Source of the DNA: Chenopodium formosanum
Lineage: Eukaryota > Streptophyta > Magnoliopsida > Caryophyllales > Amaranthaceae
Direction of reading: 5' to 3'
NCBI GenBank assembly: GCA_024500155.1
Contig: CM044869.1
Location: 38,379,398 to 38,443,397, forward strand
Length of the DNA: 64,000 nt
Shown here piece by piece: positions 1 through 11,600 of this stretch. The notes below the pieces were generated by a model. That model ran no database searches. It was not told the origin of the DNA and was given only the letters and a program-made list of their open reading frames with translations. The translations under genes were made by a program, and so were the position numbers. Every line of letters begins with the position of its first letter. The first letter of the stretch is position 1.

Positions 1-617
1 ATCGCTAACTTCTTCGCCTTGAGAGGTGGCAATGACGGACAATTTTTCATGCCTGAGGAAAAGCTTGTCTAATTGAACATTACAAGTCTCTATGTCTCGA
101 GAACCTTGCATCATGGATTGTCTTCGCTTTGAGAGATGATCACTAATGTTCGAAAAAATGATAATGGTTTTGTAGTACCCGAACGTGGACGGTAGATGGT
201 TCATTTGTCCCCAAACGTGGGTCATTAATGGTTCGCTTAACCCCGAACGTGGGCCGTAAATGATTAGACCTTCAAGCCAAGTATATTCGACCGTATAGAT
301 GCTGGAAATATGACATAGATGCTTGCTAGGAGCAAAATGGTGATCTCAGCACCATTTAAATATTGGTTAGAATTTCTTGCGAGTTTTCGGTGAAGAAATA
401 ACTGCCAAAAGGCTGCGAAAACCCATTCAAACTGATCAAATGATGTTAGGAATATTCCCGAAAGATTCCTAAAGGTTGCAGAACACGCGTAATTACCACG
501 TCAAAGATATAGAACACCTTGACAAAGTATCAGGTGTCATTACGTGGAATTGTGTACCGTAACGCGGTGCATGTGCCGTGTCATGGTGATTTTTTTTTCT
601 TTTAAATTCAACCATGC
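1..617. other. Non-coding flank upstream of the PMD pseudogene
   Basis: I see no supported reading frame here. The stretch holds a 32-bp direct repeat array (annotated separately) and otherwise unremarkable sequence. It lies directly upstream of the first exon of the PMD gene remnant and may include its old promoter, but I see no convincing TATA box that fixes a start site. Confidence 0.5.
178..273. repeat. Short tandem repeat, 32-bp period, three copies
   Basis: Units start at 178, 210 and 242, each beginning CCC(G/A)AACGTGG. The spacing is exactly 32 bp and the copies differ by scattered substitutions. I can assign no function. Confidence 0.8.
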
Positions 618-3600
618 GTGATTTTTTCCGATTTCACTTTCAGTGTTTTTGTTGTTCGAGTTTCATCTTCGTCGTGCTGCTATTCTTTGAGCATTCTTAC
701 TTGTTTCTTCACCAATTTCGTTCAAATCTTTTGCAAAGCTTCTAATTTTCACATTTCTACATCAATCCATGTAAGTTTATTCAACTTTCTCTTCGAATTT
801 TGCTGTAAATGGGTGATTTTCGTATGGAAACCCTTGAAAAATCGAATTGGGTGTTTTTAATTTTCAGCTTTTATGTTGAAATTGTTGCCATGAATTTGTT
901 TGTATAAGAATGTATATTGGTTTGTTAGCAATTTGAGACCAAGTTTGCGTGATTTGGTGAAGAAATGAGCAAATCACCATTTTTTAGTACTACTTGTATT
1001 TGAATGGTGTTTTTCATGTCGTTCTTGTTGTTTTTGCACTTGGAATGATAATGTAATTGCTGTACATCTTGTAAAATATGCATGCTTTGATGTAAAGATA
1101 TGTTGTTTTTGTGAAATTTAAAACATGCTCTGTTTTACATTGTCATGGAGAACATAGTATCATGCAGCTAGGAGAACTATAGTATTAATTTGTCATGGAG
1201 AAACTAAGTACTAGAAACGATTGCATAGTTTTGCTAATTTTTAGCCTTGAGGTCAAAATTTAGCATATGACGAATGCAACTTTAAGGTAGTCTTCAAGCT
1301 GTTTTGAATAAATAATTAAATAACTTAAGAAATGATGCTAAGTATTTAGATTTTTATCTTTTTTTAACACAATAGCATTCTTAGATGACAAGACTGAGAT
1401 ATTTCTACCATGGCCAGAGTCGGGCCTTTAGAGAGGATACTCCCTCGATTTCCGAGAACGCGGATGAGACTTTGGAGCCAAAGCCCTGATATTCCACGAG
1501 TTAGAGTAGGGGGACTCCATCGGCATGGACACCGGACGAGTTGATTTTCTGTCGTGAGAACCACGTTTCACATTCTCCACTTGCTGGATTAGTCGATGGT
1601 GTACTTCGCCATCAAGGTTCAAGAGCTGGAGATTTGATTCCTTGGCTTTACGGTCTCATCACAGGATACCTTGTCACCAATGCCTTGTGGGAGTCCGCAG
1701 ATTTAGGTTATTTCTACTCAGTAGTAGTAGGATTTCGCATTCCCCGAGGCAGATGTTCGATTATCGTTCGAGCCTTGTTGGAGTACTTCTAGGATACTAC
1801 CAACCTTCCACTTTTCTTAGGGGGAGATGATAGTGACCCCCCTCGACATCAGCATTATCAGCAACCTACGCTTTACGACTCGATGTGTTCAGTAGATACC
1901 TAACCTCACTTGGGGGTCGAGTAATGTAGCGGGTTTGCTAGGTCCTATTGTTCACCATATTAAGACTCAGCCGGTGCCTCGGGTTGGTCCTCGGAGTAGA
2001 CGGACAGAGTTGGCATCTGTTCTTGCTCATGGCTTTGACATTGCTGAGACAACACCCGAGTAGCGAGTACGAATTTTTGTCTTGATCCTTATTTATGGAA
2101 CTCTTTCTCATGATAGAAGTTCTCGCGTAATCCTATATTACTTGCCATCTCTGGCCAAGATTGCTGAGATTGGCTCCTTTAGCTGGGCCAGTCTTGGGTA
2201 TGCTGATCTACTTTTGTCGCTGCGTCATGGATGTCGGTAGCTGAACGATCAGGTCTCTTGTTACTGTCCACGGTCTTTGGAGAGTTGTAAAGGTGACGAT
2301 CCGTTTTTCTTCGTGTTTTTCTCTTACTTCCTTGGCCCATTCACTTGGAGATTATTCTTGTTGCAGCTATGGTTCTATGAGTACATTCCAAGACTAGCCC
2401 CTCGACGGCGTTAGGGAGCGGTCCGCGATTTTCCTATTGGCGCAAGCGGGGCGAGTCTCGAGTGGAGTCAGTGCCGAGTCTGCGAGGGTTGCTGTGTCGG
2501 GGTACCACCACTGTTGGCGTAAGAATTGACTTCATAGTGTATTTTTCTCGTTTTGATGTTGCTTCTCGGTATTTATCATATTCTTTCATCGTTTTCAATT
2601 TCTGGTCGAGATTCAGTACCAACCTTAAGCTGGCCTGGCTGATCTTCCAGAGGCCTTGGATCTTTCGACGCACCGTACCATCTTCTTTGGTACGTTACAT
2701 CTTGTTTGGTACCTTGGTGAGCGAGTGGTCCGTCAACACAGCGCTAACCGTTTTGTAGTGCCACTGCCTCCACCTGCGTCGATGTTGCACTCACGCTCGT
2801 TGGAGTTACTTGTGAGTGGAGAAGAGCACATTCAGTTTTCCTGGCTAGAGCTCGTGCGTATGGATGTGGATTACACTCTGGATTTTCTTCCTTACTTGGC
2901 CTCTCCATCATGTCTTCCTCAGGTTTGGCTTTTGAGCATGTTTTTGTTATAGTCTCAGTTAAAACTATCGAATAACTTGATTATTCGATCACGTTTTAAG
3001 TGACTTCCCGTCTTAAGGGGAGAGTTGAGATCCTGTCCCAGTCTATCCGTTACCCGGGGCCGATCGGTATGGTCAAGGAGCATATTGACGACGCACTGGA
3101 GGACTTCAAACAGGCGCAGGAGTCTGTTTCTGAGGAGTTTGATCCGGTAAGCTTTCTGATGCAGCTTTCACTCGTCTTAATATTGCTTGTTACTAATTTT
3201 ATGACTTTGCTTTCAGGTCACACATTCGGACATGATTGGCATGATGAAGCTTGTTGATGCTCTAAAGTATTGCATCATCATGCTATGACGTTTTGCGAGT
3301 TGCTAGAGAAGTTCCGACGATGTCTATGAGGTATATTCTCCTGTCTTTTCCATGTTTGTTTGTTTTTTTTTTTTTTTTTTTGCTTTATGTTATACCACTG
3401 ATGTTTTCTCATTTTTGTCTTTCAGGAGCGACGAAGGTCTCGCTCGCGTTCGAGGCATAGAGACTCGGGCGAGGGAGAGCCAAGTCACCGCAGACGATCT
3501 CCTGAGACTTGGCAGCATTTTAAAACCCAGTGGCAGCATCTTCAACCTTCTCATCCATTTTCGCCTTCATATCCTTAGCTTAGGCCAGGTATTACTCTTG

Positions 3601-3858
3601 TAGATCAGGGCTTACATAAAGGTTCCAGTGTTTGGGACGATGCCTTCACCGACAAGGCCTACATCTTGGAGTCAGCCCATGCACTTTACCGAATGGTCGG
3701 GGCCTGCCTTGACTTTATCTTCTACAGAAGTTGCGGGGACGAGTGGGGACGCTACTCCCCCCACTCGGATGATGGAGGGACTTTTTGGTGCATCATTCCC
3801 TTACCAACAGCCTCTGCAGGATGCTGATTCTAGTTCTTCTGGATTTGGAGAATTTTGA
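618..3858 (+). pseudogene. Decayed plant mobile domain (PMD, aminotransferase-like) gene
   Basis: PMD proteins occur as host genes and as transposon-borne genes in plants; some host members act in gene silencing, but the biochemical role of most is unknown. Here the match is spread over shifting + frames. WASLGYADLL and LLQLWFYEYIPRLAPRR (about 2190-2420) fit the conserved PMD core, followed by LVWYLGERVVRQ and VPLPPPASM near 2700-2790. An Arg/Ser stretch (RRRSRSRSRHRD, from about 3427) and a Pro/Ser-rich tail ending at the stop at 3858 follow. Gene structure is still visible: a leader exon ends at 770 before GTAAGT, a 605-bp intron ends at AATAG (1375), the first ATG is at 1385, and GT-AG introns lie near 3148-3216 and 3330-3423. 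Several stops and frameshifts between 1480 and 2450 show it is dead. Family call is fairly sure; exact exons are not. Confidence 0.62.
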
Positions 3859-4099
3859 CCGAGGGTTTTTATTATGTACTTGGTTGATGACACTTGACAC
3901 TACTTATGTAACATAACTCACTTTGTATTTTTTATTCACACTTTATGCATTTGACATTTTATTTTTGTATGTTAGTGTGTGCTTGTGACTGATTGTGTAT
4001 GATTGTGTTCTTATTAACGACGCGAAAATAAATTCATAACTTTTCATAAGTGGAGGGTACCGACCTTCTCCCAAAAAGAAAAAAGACTAAAAAAAGATG
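3859..4099. other. 3' flank of the PMD pseudogene, no gene
   Basis: T-rich sequence after the PMD stop, probably former 3' untranslated region. No reading frame or RNA gene seen. Confidence 0.4.
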
Positions 4100-4387
4100 G
4101 AAAAAGTTTTACAACTTCCCCAAACTTAAAAAATAAAATGGGACGGGTTTTACAACTTCCCCAAAATAAAATAAAAATAAAATGGGACAAATTTTACGAC
4201 TTTCCCAAAAATAAAATAAAATGGGACAAGTTTTACGACTTCCCCAAAAATAAAAATAAACATAAAATGGGACAAGTTTTACAAATTTCCCAAATATAAA
4301 AATAAAATGGGACAATTTTTACAACTTCCCAAAAAATAAAAATAAAAATAAAAATAAAAATAAATGGGACAAGTTTTACAAATTCTC
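4100..4387. repeat. AT-rich minisatellite, about seven units of 39-57 bp
   Basis: Each unit reads TTTTAC(A/G)A(C/A)TT(C/T)CC followed by a variable run of AAAAATA and ends AAATGGGACAA or a close variant. Unit length varies because the AAAATA run expands and contracts. An ORF on the - strand across it is a by-product of the repeat. Confidence 0.85.
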
Positions 4388-4397
4388 CAAATTTTGC

Positions 4398-5116
4398 TCA
4401 AACGCAATTTTGCTCGAACTCACCATTACCCTTGGTTCGATAATGATAGTTATATGCATCTACCCATTCACCACAATGTAAATTGATGAAATCCCATCGA
4501 TTTTGCATAGATTTAATGTTTCTTACCTTTATTTCAGAGGGGTTTTCTATTCTAGACTGTTTGTAACGGTTATACATTTCAACCCATAACCCACTTTTCT
4601 TTGTCTTGACGTCACCTCCTGCATGTATGTAGGCCAATATAAGTGCTTTTTCTTCGACAATGCCCTATGATTTGTTTTTCCTTTGCCCGGTGGTATTAAC
4701 GTTTTGTTAGGGAACAATTTCGACATCAACATCGTCCCTTTCTTCTAGATGTTGCGCCCACTAATTGTTCTACATGTTCATCACCAATCCCCTCTATTGG
4801 AGTTGCATTGCTACCACCAAAACCTTCCAGTGATTGATCCATGTTCTAAGTGAAATGTACAAAAATGGGAAAAACCGACATATAACCAAGAGGCTGTTGA
4901 GATGACGAGCTACTTTGAGGAAAAGTGAAAGAAGGTTAAAATTGTGGAATATTATTGACATTTATTGGTCTTGATTGACTATTATGCCATTGTAAAGCAG
5001 CTTAAAACTGAAGATTACTCAATATATTTGGATCTAAAAGAGGTTTGATTTTATTGAAAGTTTGGATTATTTGGAAAATTCATATTATTCTCGTAATTTG
5101 AATTCTGACGATCCAT
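4398..5116 (-). pseudogene. PIF/Harbinger ORF1-like (Myb/SANT-type, 'glutathione S-transferase T3-like') remnant
   Basis: Read on -, a methionine at 5116 begins an Asn/Pro-rich start (MDRQNSNYENNMNFPNNPNF) typical of the ORF1 protein that accompanies PIF/Harbinger transposases. A later frame (about 4860-4740) gives QSLEGFGGSN. The SANT-like part near 4640-4400 reads LWVEMYNRYKQSR, then KSMQNRWDFIN, matching the 'W..I...Y' and 'R..S...RW..IN' pattern of the family. In autonomous elements this protein binds DNA and partners the transposase. Here the frames are joined only through stops and shifts, the C-terminus runs into the minisatellite, and no transposase ORF is nearby. Family assignment is by pattern memory, not by search. 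Confidence 0.6.
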
Positions 5117-7130
5117 ATTGAAGAGTATTTGAAATTGGAAATGAAATGAAGAACCAAATTTGTGTTTGAGTGATATCAGATTTTTTTCGGCAAATATGTG
5201 ATTAATGGGAAAAAATGCAAATATTGCAAGTGTGTTATGGAAAAATTATACTCATTTTATAGAGAGAAAAATTTTATGACCGTTGTGGCCTTTAGTTTTC
5301 TCAAATAGGTTACCGTTTACAAATTATAGCTGTTTTACATTTTTAAGTCACAAAAAAGATTTCATCATTTACATTCTGACAAGTGCCACCCTTTTTAATC
5401 TATTTAAAAGATGCATTTATGCCATTTTTACCTTCCACACCACTTTTGCTTTTTTTTTTCTCTTTTTTTTTGTGTTTTTTGTTCTAGTTTTGGCTCGTAG
5501 GATGAGGCATCTTCTCCTTTCCATAGAATTTCCACGTCCATGAGAAAGAGCAAAAGGAAGTAAAAGGAGAGCTAAGAGGATTAAAATCTTAATTGATGCT
5601 GCTGCACTTAGAGACTTAATAATTGAATCATGATAGATAAGATGTTATAATTTACACAAATATACCAAAAATAATTAAAGAGACATTATAACGAAAAAAA
5701 ATGAAAATCCTTAATGACTTTAATGTTTGGATCCAAAATTTAGAGTAATCAATTTAAAAATAATAAGGTTAATGGGTGTGTACAATGAGTAAGTTTTTGA
5801 GAGAGTGTATATGATACACTTGGATGTGAGAGTTGAAATAAATTAATATATACTTCCTTCATTTCTGAAATATTGCACCACTTGCCTATTAAAAGTGTTT
5901 TATAAATATTGCACCATATCCATTTTAAGAAAGAAAATATTTGTGTTCACACTACAAGTACCCTATATAACCTTATCTTTTAACACTTGATAATTTATTT
6001 TATGTTTACAATCACATGGGCAATTTATACTTTTACCTTTCTCCCTCTTCTTTTTTACCACTAACAAAAAAAATTAGTGCCCATCCCTTATGGTGAAATA
6101 TTAAAAGAACACAGGAATTATAATTTATCGACACATTGCAAATCAGACATGCATGACATCAACGCAAAACGTGTGATTTGTGTGTTGGCGTGTTTGAAGG
6201 CGTGTTTGATATTATCAAGACGAGTATTTTTATAAACAAGATTTTCACCTATATATATTTATATATTCGTTCTATATAAACGATATATTAAATGTCATAT
6301 ATGATCAATATTATAATTTAAGAGGATTGTTGGTTGTTTCATGTATGCTTTAAATTCATTTATACATAACTAAAGTTAAGTTTTTGAAAATAAAAAAATT
6401 ATAGATTTTCAAAAAAAAAAAAAAAAATAATTTGCAAAACGTATACATTTATTACACACATATATCTTAAAACTTTATACATCAATAATTCATATATTGA
6501 CCCTAAAGTTGAAATTTGACTGATTAGGATATTTATATATAAAAAAGGTCGTATGACGGTATACATGGACACTTCATCCAACTATCGTGTCTGTGTCGGA
6601 CACCGTGTAAGACACCGACACTCGTGGGACACACGACAATATGTCTCAAATAGTATTGTTTTTAATGAGAAAATTCAAGTAAAGTAAGATATATAAGGTA
6701 ACTGTTAAATAATTTTGGTGCCTTCATGTATAGCTCATTGTTAATATGGTATTGTATGATCTAATGAGAAGACGGAACGACAAATATATGGTTAAATTCT
6801 TTATAAAATACATTATATGAATTTTAACATCCTGTACCCATATCTCTTATTTTGAGATAAACGTTTTCCCATATTCGTTGTATCTGTATCTATGTCAGTA
6901 TCCGTTCTTGCACAACCCAGGCTATCACGACAATAACAAGATTAATATAAGATGAGAGTTGTGATGTGGATGCTAAGCTATAATTAAACTGGCCAGTTGT
7001 AAAATTAAGAATCGATAAAGTTTAGAAACAAATAGCTGCCAAATTCAATTATACATTTCTTGCAAGAAATGACTAGATTTTAGAACGCATAGAAGCAAAG
7101 CAACAACATTATTCATAACATTTGTTTGGT
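5117..7130. other. AT-rich intergenic DNA with possible MITE remnants
   Basis: No supportable gene. Around 5861-5960 the phrase ATATTGCACCA occurs twice about 50 bp apart in a context resembling MITE ends ('ttcatttctgaaatattgcacca'), but I find no matching inverted end. Around 6560-6640 a GC-richer patch with alternating GTGTCGGACAC-like words resembles a dispersed repeat; its boundaries are unclear. A poly-A run lies at about 6410-6427. Confidence 0.35.
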
Positions 7131-7493
7131 TTAGTTTTTGGCCTTTTTATCGAGCTGTGTAGCCTTTATAAACCTCTCACCACAATAGGCAAGTACACCC
7201 TGCGACTCTTCCGCTGACAGATATTCCACTTTTCTTGTTCCTTTCATAAGTGAAGTGCACAAGTTTTCCATCTTGATTCGATGATAATTTTCTTTCAACT
7301 TGAGCAGCTTTTCTTGAAATATTTCAATATGTTTAAACAGATTCTCTAATTCCATAGCCTTCTCACTTTGTTTTTTGTCATAGTTGGGATTAAATATGAC
7401 AATAGTTTTTGCCCTATATAAAGTTAACAAAACATCTATCTCTCTCACAAGATCGCTAACAAGGTTTTCGATGTTAGTGTTTGCCTCAAACAT
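7131..7493 (-). CDS. Small uncharacterised protein, 120 aa, intact ORF with TATA box
   Basis: A complete single-exon frame, start 7493, stop at 7131. The protein starts MFEANTNIENLVSDL and is rich in Lys, Glu and Leu. Residues about 45-80 (MELENLFKHIEIFQEKLLKL) have the spacing of an amphipathic or coiled-coil helix, and the tail is basic (QLDKKAKN). There is no signal peptide, membrane segment or zinc motif. A perfect TATAAATA on the same strand lies 67 bp before the ATG, predicting a 5' leader of about 35 bases, and an AATAAT hexamer follows the stop (near 7110). This combination is better than chance ORFs in this AT-rich region. I do not recognise the family. A distant resemblance to the C-terminal half of type I MADS proteins crossed my mind but I see no MADS domain. 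It may be a truncated gene copy. Confidence 0.55.
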   Translation of the reverse strand: MFEANTNIENLVSDLVREIDVLLTLYRAKTIVIFNPNYDKKQSEKAMELENLFKHIEIFQEKLLKLKENYHRIKMENLCTSLMKGTRKVEYLSAEESQGVLAYCGERFIKATQLDKKAKN

Positions 7494-7559
7494 GATGGGT
7501 TTGAATTAGAGTATTTTGTAAGAAGGATGTGGTGTGAGATTTGCTTAAACATATAAGCC

Positions 7560-7567
7560 TATTTATA
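7560..7567 (-). promoter_or_regulatory. TATA box (TATAAATA) for the 120-aa ORF
   Basis: On the - strand the sequence reads CTCTATAAATAGGC, the plant TATA consensus in a typical C/T-rich setting, 67 bp upstream of the ATG at 7493. Confidence 0.6.
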
Positions 7568-9016
7568 GAGGTTCATCTAATGTTTTGAAATTATTTTTTA
7601 TTTATTAATTTTTTTTGTAAGAAAATCAATATTATCATGGCATGTTTCAATGTAATGAATGCAATAAAATATAACTGTTAAAAAAGTCCCTAAATTGCTC
7701 AATAATTTTGTTGGGAAAATCTCAATATGGATTTCTTACCAAAGTTTTAATATCATCCAATTAACAACAGACATGTTAAACAACATGCCTTTTCTTATAA
7801 ATTGATGTAACAGAATTATTTTTACTCATTAAAATTCTTTTTTTTTCATAATATATACTTGCAAGGATGAGTACAAATATCATGTTTGTTAAATACAACC
7901 TTCGTCTACTTAACACACCCTCTAAAAAAACCCAATATACCCCTTCCTTCGCCACTCTTTCCTTGTTCCTCTTTATCCCTATAAAAAGTAAAAAGCCATT
8001 AAGCCAGCCTTTAATTCATCCAAAAATCTAATAATTATATAGTTAAATTTATCCCATTGTTCATTTCATTTAGAAATATTATGCATGTTGAAAAATTAAA
8101 AAAACATTTAGGATACTTACTAGAATTTGATCAGTAGATTTCCATGTTTAATACAAACAACAACAATTATAAAAGGAATACAATTACAAGGTGAATTTTT
8201 ATTCTATGTGTTTTTCATATCATTTTAGTATATGATTTTTGAATGTTTTTTCTTGAAATTTTGAAATTTTTTTTTAAATTTTGAGGGCAGCCCTTCATGT
8301 ATACGGTGGAAGTTAACTGTTGTAGATTTTAGTTGGTTGAGCCAAAATTTATCATCCTATTTCTTAGGATATGGCTGAAATAGGCGAGATTATTTATTTT
8401 GTATTCTTGGGTTGAAATATACAAGACTATTTTGTGTAGCTAGGATGAAATAGTGTCTACCTTTCGTATACTTTATCTAAAATAGAATTAACTACTCCGA
8501 ACTTCGATTGATATGAAATTGTGCGTGCCATCACATGCAAAATTTGCAGATATTTTACATACCCATTGAACTATTTTAAGCTTTTTTGAATTTTTTTTTT
8601 AATTAAGATACATGGAGGAGAATAGGTACGTTTTCTCAGAAGACTGTGACCTAAACTATCAAGGAGTAAAAAATAAGAAAATTTACTATCTAAAAATGGA
8701 TCTATATCTTGATAAGTTAGAGTAGAATAGCCGAGAGAGTAGGGATTTGCGGTTTGGTGCGGTTTGCGGTTTGAAAATTGCGGTTCCGTTTTCAAAATAT
8801 TTTAGACCAAACTGCACCGCAACCGCACTTTGATGCGGTTTGCGGTTTAGACCGTCAAACCGCAAATCATTATACAAATTTTACACTATTTCTATTAAAA
8901 AGTATATAAATTAGCTTTAAAATATGATGTAATTTTTAACTATTAGTTAATTAAAAGTTAAAAAAAGATTATAATGTTGAAATTATAAATTAATAATCAC
9001 AAAATAAAATGAAGTC
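7568..9016. other. AT-rich intergenic DNA, no gene seen
   Basis: I see no coding frame worth calling. The only structured part is the GCGGTTT repeat cluster at 8737-8869. Immediately to the right the 3' end of the LINE begins. Confidence 0.4.
8737..8869. repeat. TGCGGTTTGCGGTTT repeat cluster, hAT-end-like
   Basis: Starting with TAGGGATTTGCGGTTTGG, the segment repeats (T)GCGGTTT in both orientations (ACCGCAAACCGCA-type words at 8812-8869). Clustered short subterminal repeats next to a TAGGGAT-type terminus are usual for hAT elements. I find no partner terminus or 8-bp duplication in the window, so this is at most one end of a broken element. Confidence 0.45.
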
Positions 9017-9879
9017 TTTTTTTACAAAATAATAAATTCTGCAAGGTAGGCTAGACAAGAGCCTAAATTATTAGTACGACAAGCCGATAACCCGGGTGGT
9101 CCCCAATGAGCACACCAACAGTAGCAGAATTCTGATTGGCAGAACCAACAAAATTGAGTCACAAAAAAAAACCAAATGGGGGTAGAGACCAAGAGACAAT
9201 GGGTGGGGGTAGGAGGAGGTGACAGTAGTGATGTCATATAAAGAAAGTTGATGGCGTCAAGTAGTGATCGAGACTCCCATTCCTTAAACATAGAGAAATC
9301 TCGAACAAAAATACTATGAATATTAGCTAGAAAAGTTCTTAAAAATAACTGTATTATGATGTTACTAAATACTCCAAATAAGATAGCTATCTTAGGAAGG
9401 AGTCTAGGCAAATTAACTTTGAGAAAGGGAAAAAAATAATGGATGTAATTAATCTGAGGGATGGGACAAGCCACTGAAGGACAAAAGAAAAAGACCAAAG
9501 TCCCATAGAAAATGGACAAGAGAGGAAAATATGATTGTGGGATTCAAAATGATTAGAACAAAGAGCAAAAAACTAGGACAATAACATCACGTGAAGATAA
9601 AGTAGGACGAGTAGGGAGACTGTTATAGAAGATTTGCCAAAGGAAAATCTTAATTTTACGAGGAGTGTCCAATTTCCAAATACAATTAAATTCCCGTTTA
9701 GAGGTAGGATGTACATGGGAATAAGCAAGCCAAGTAGCAGATTTAACAGTGAATTGACCATCTTTAGAGAGACCCAAACATAGTTCATTTGAAACAAAGG
9801 AGGAGGGGAGGGGGATTTCTCAAATAATTTGAACTATATTATTAGGAAAAACAGTAAGAAGAAGAGGGATATCCCAAGA
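9017..9879 (-). pseudogene. LINE C-terminal region: zf-RVT and degraded tail
   Basis: Residues such as GQFTVKSATWLAY, then IWKLDTPRKIKIFLWQIFYNSLPTR (cut here at the strongest part: PRKIKIFLWQ) match the reverse-transcriptase zinc-binding (zf-RVT) segment that follows RT in plant L1 elements. Before it lies WDIPLLL and FPNNIVQII, again as in that family. Downstream the frame decays: phrases such as HNHIFLSCPFSMG persist in shifted frames, with many stops before the terminal A-run. Confidence 0.72.
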
Positions 9880-11509
9880 CAACTAAAAATTAAGGTTTTT
9901 GCGATCGTCTCAAACGGTCGTTGAAAATAGCAAAAATGGTCGCTGAAATTAATTATGATCGTCGACGGTCGAAACATGAGAGTCACAATTTTCTTGGTCG
10001 CAAAAAAACATAATTACGACCGTATGACGGTCGCAGATTAATTGCGACAATTTTTATTAATTTCAACGACCGCATGTTAAACGGTCGCAAATCCGTAAAA
10101 TAGCGACAGCCTAAAGCGGTCGCTAAAATTTAAAAAAAAAAAAAATCGTACCTAGTGTTGCAGTACTGCCTACACTTCACAAGCACCATTTCCCGCCCAA
10201 CTCCACCCACCACCACCATTTCCCACCCTACTCCACCCGCCACCACTTCCCAAACTGATCCAGCCACCGCGACTTCTAACCACCGCCACCTACACCCTTA
10301 AAAACATCTACCCACCACGACCGCACACCCAAAACAACCCGTAAACCAAAAACAACTTTTCAATTTATCAAAAAAATTACACCCTAAAACTAACTCACAA
10401 TTAAACTCAAAATTCAACAACAAATTTCATGAAAATAACCCACAAAAATTAGATCCAAAAAACCCACAAGGTTCACGAGAAAACACCCACATAATTCAAG
10501 AAAAACCCAAACAATTCACAGTAATTAGAACCTAAAAAACCCACAAAGTTCACAGAACTTCAAAGAAAATAAACGAGAACTCGGAATCAAACAAAAAATC
10601 TACAAAATTCGAATAAAAAATGAACAAATTCGAACAATATCAACAAAAACTAAAAATAAAACCAAAGTCAAAGAAGTTCGAACAAAATTTCAAAAAAAAT
10701 CGATAAAAAAAAAATCAAACAAAATTGAAAATTCGAACAAGAAATGAAATAAAAACACAAATATCGAAAATAAACAAAAACAAACAAAATTTTTCAGAAA
10801 AATCAACATACCTTTCCCAATATTTCTTCTTCTTTGGGTATATATGGTCAAATTTGACCATGAAAACTCCTGATCTGGAATTTTTATGGTCGAACATGAC
10901 CATAAACACCAAACTTCGTGTGCTGCTCAATTTGTTCATGAGCAGAGAGAATGAAATAGATGAAAGAGAAGGAGATGAGGGTCATGAGAAGAGGAATAGG
11001 GAAAGAGAAGAAGGAGCAAAATAAGGAGAGAGAAAGAAAGAGGAGGGGCGTGAGAAACCAAGGAGCTAAGATGAAGGAAAGAGAAGAGAGAAAGAAGATA
11101 GTGTAAGAAATGGCTGCCAACAACATAATTATGGTTAGGGTGGGTTGGGCACCGCTGTTTTATACCCTATTTTGTGTAAAAATAAACTCTATTACGATCT
11201 CTAGAAGCGGTCGCAAAGCGATATTTGTGGCCGTTAAAAACGGTCGCAATCTGCGACTGCTTATAACCGTTGTAATAGAGTTATTTTTTTTTAGAATTAT
11301 TTTAGACATGTATTTTATTAAAATAATAATTGTTCAAATACCTTTGCGACCGTTTATTTGGTAAAAAACGGTCGCAAATTTGTGACTGCTTTAAAAATGG
11401 TCCTAAAATTGCGACCGACTTAAAATTGACCGCAAATTTCAAATTTTACGACTGTTTTATTGATGGTCGTAAAACAAAACGGTCGTAATTTGACCGAATT
11501 CTAGTACTG
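9880..11509. mobile_element. CACTA-1: non-autonomous CACTA-like element, 1.63 kb
   Basis: The left end reads CAACTAAAAATTAAGG; the reverse complement of the right end reads CAGTACTAGAATTCGG. Both ends are followed by many copies of the subterminal words GCGACCG and ACGGTCGCAAA in both orientations (9901-10125 and 11200-11490). The element is flanked by the 3-bp duplication AGA (9877-9879 and 11510-11512). Removing it puts the LINE frame back in phase. The interior (10150-11150) is C-rich then A-rich and shows no transposase; frames there are not convincing. The inverted words GGTCAAATTTGACC (10847-10862) and GGTCGAACATGACC follow the same theme. Confidence 0.72.
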
Positions 11510-11600
11510 AGAATTGTTATTAGTGATGAACATATCAACCGTGACATCAATATTCACAATTTGATCAGGGTACAAATAGAGAAGAGAAATAAGATTAGTA
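11510..11600 (-). pseudogene. LINE linker fragment between RT and zf-RVT
   Basis: On - this reads NIDVTVDMFITNN, which continues directly into the WDIPLL segment on the far side of CACTA-1. It belongs to the region of plant L1 proteins between RT and zf-RVT ('...D.L......W'). Confidence 0.55.

Noticed and set aside
4109..4315. 68-codon - frame with a repeated FYFWGSRKTCP-type sequence
   Set aside because: Direct translation of the AT-rich minisatellite.
5861..6110. Stowaway-type MITE
   Set aside because: Only one terminus-like phrase is seen; no inverted partner and no TA duplication could be placed.
7131..7493. Type I MADS-box identity for the 120-aa ORF
   Set aside because: No MADS DNA-binding domain is visible and the similarity of the Lys/Glu/Leu-rich part is too weak to name it.
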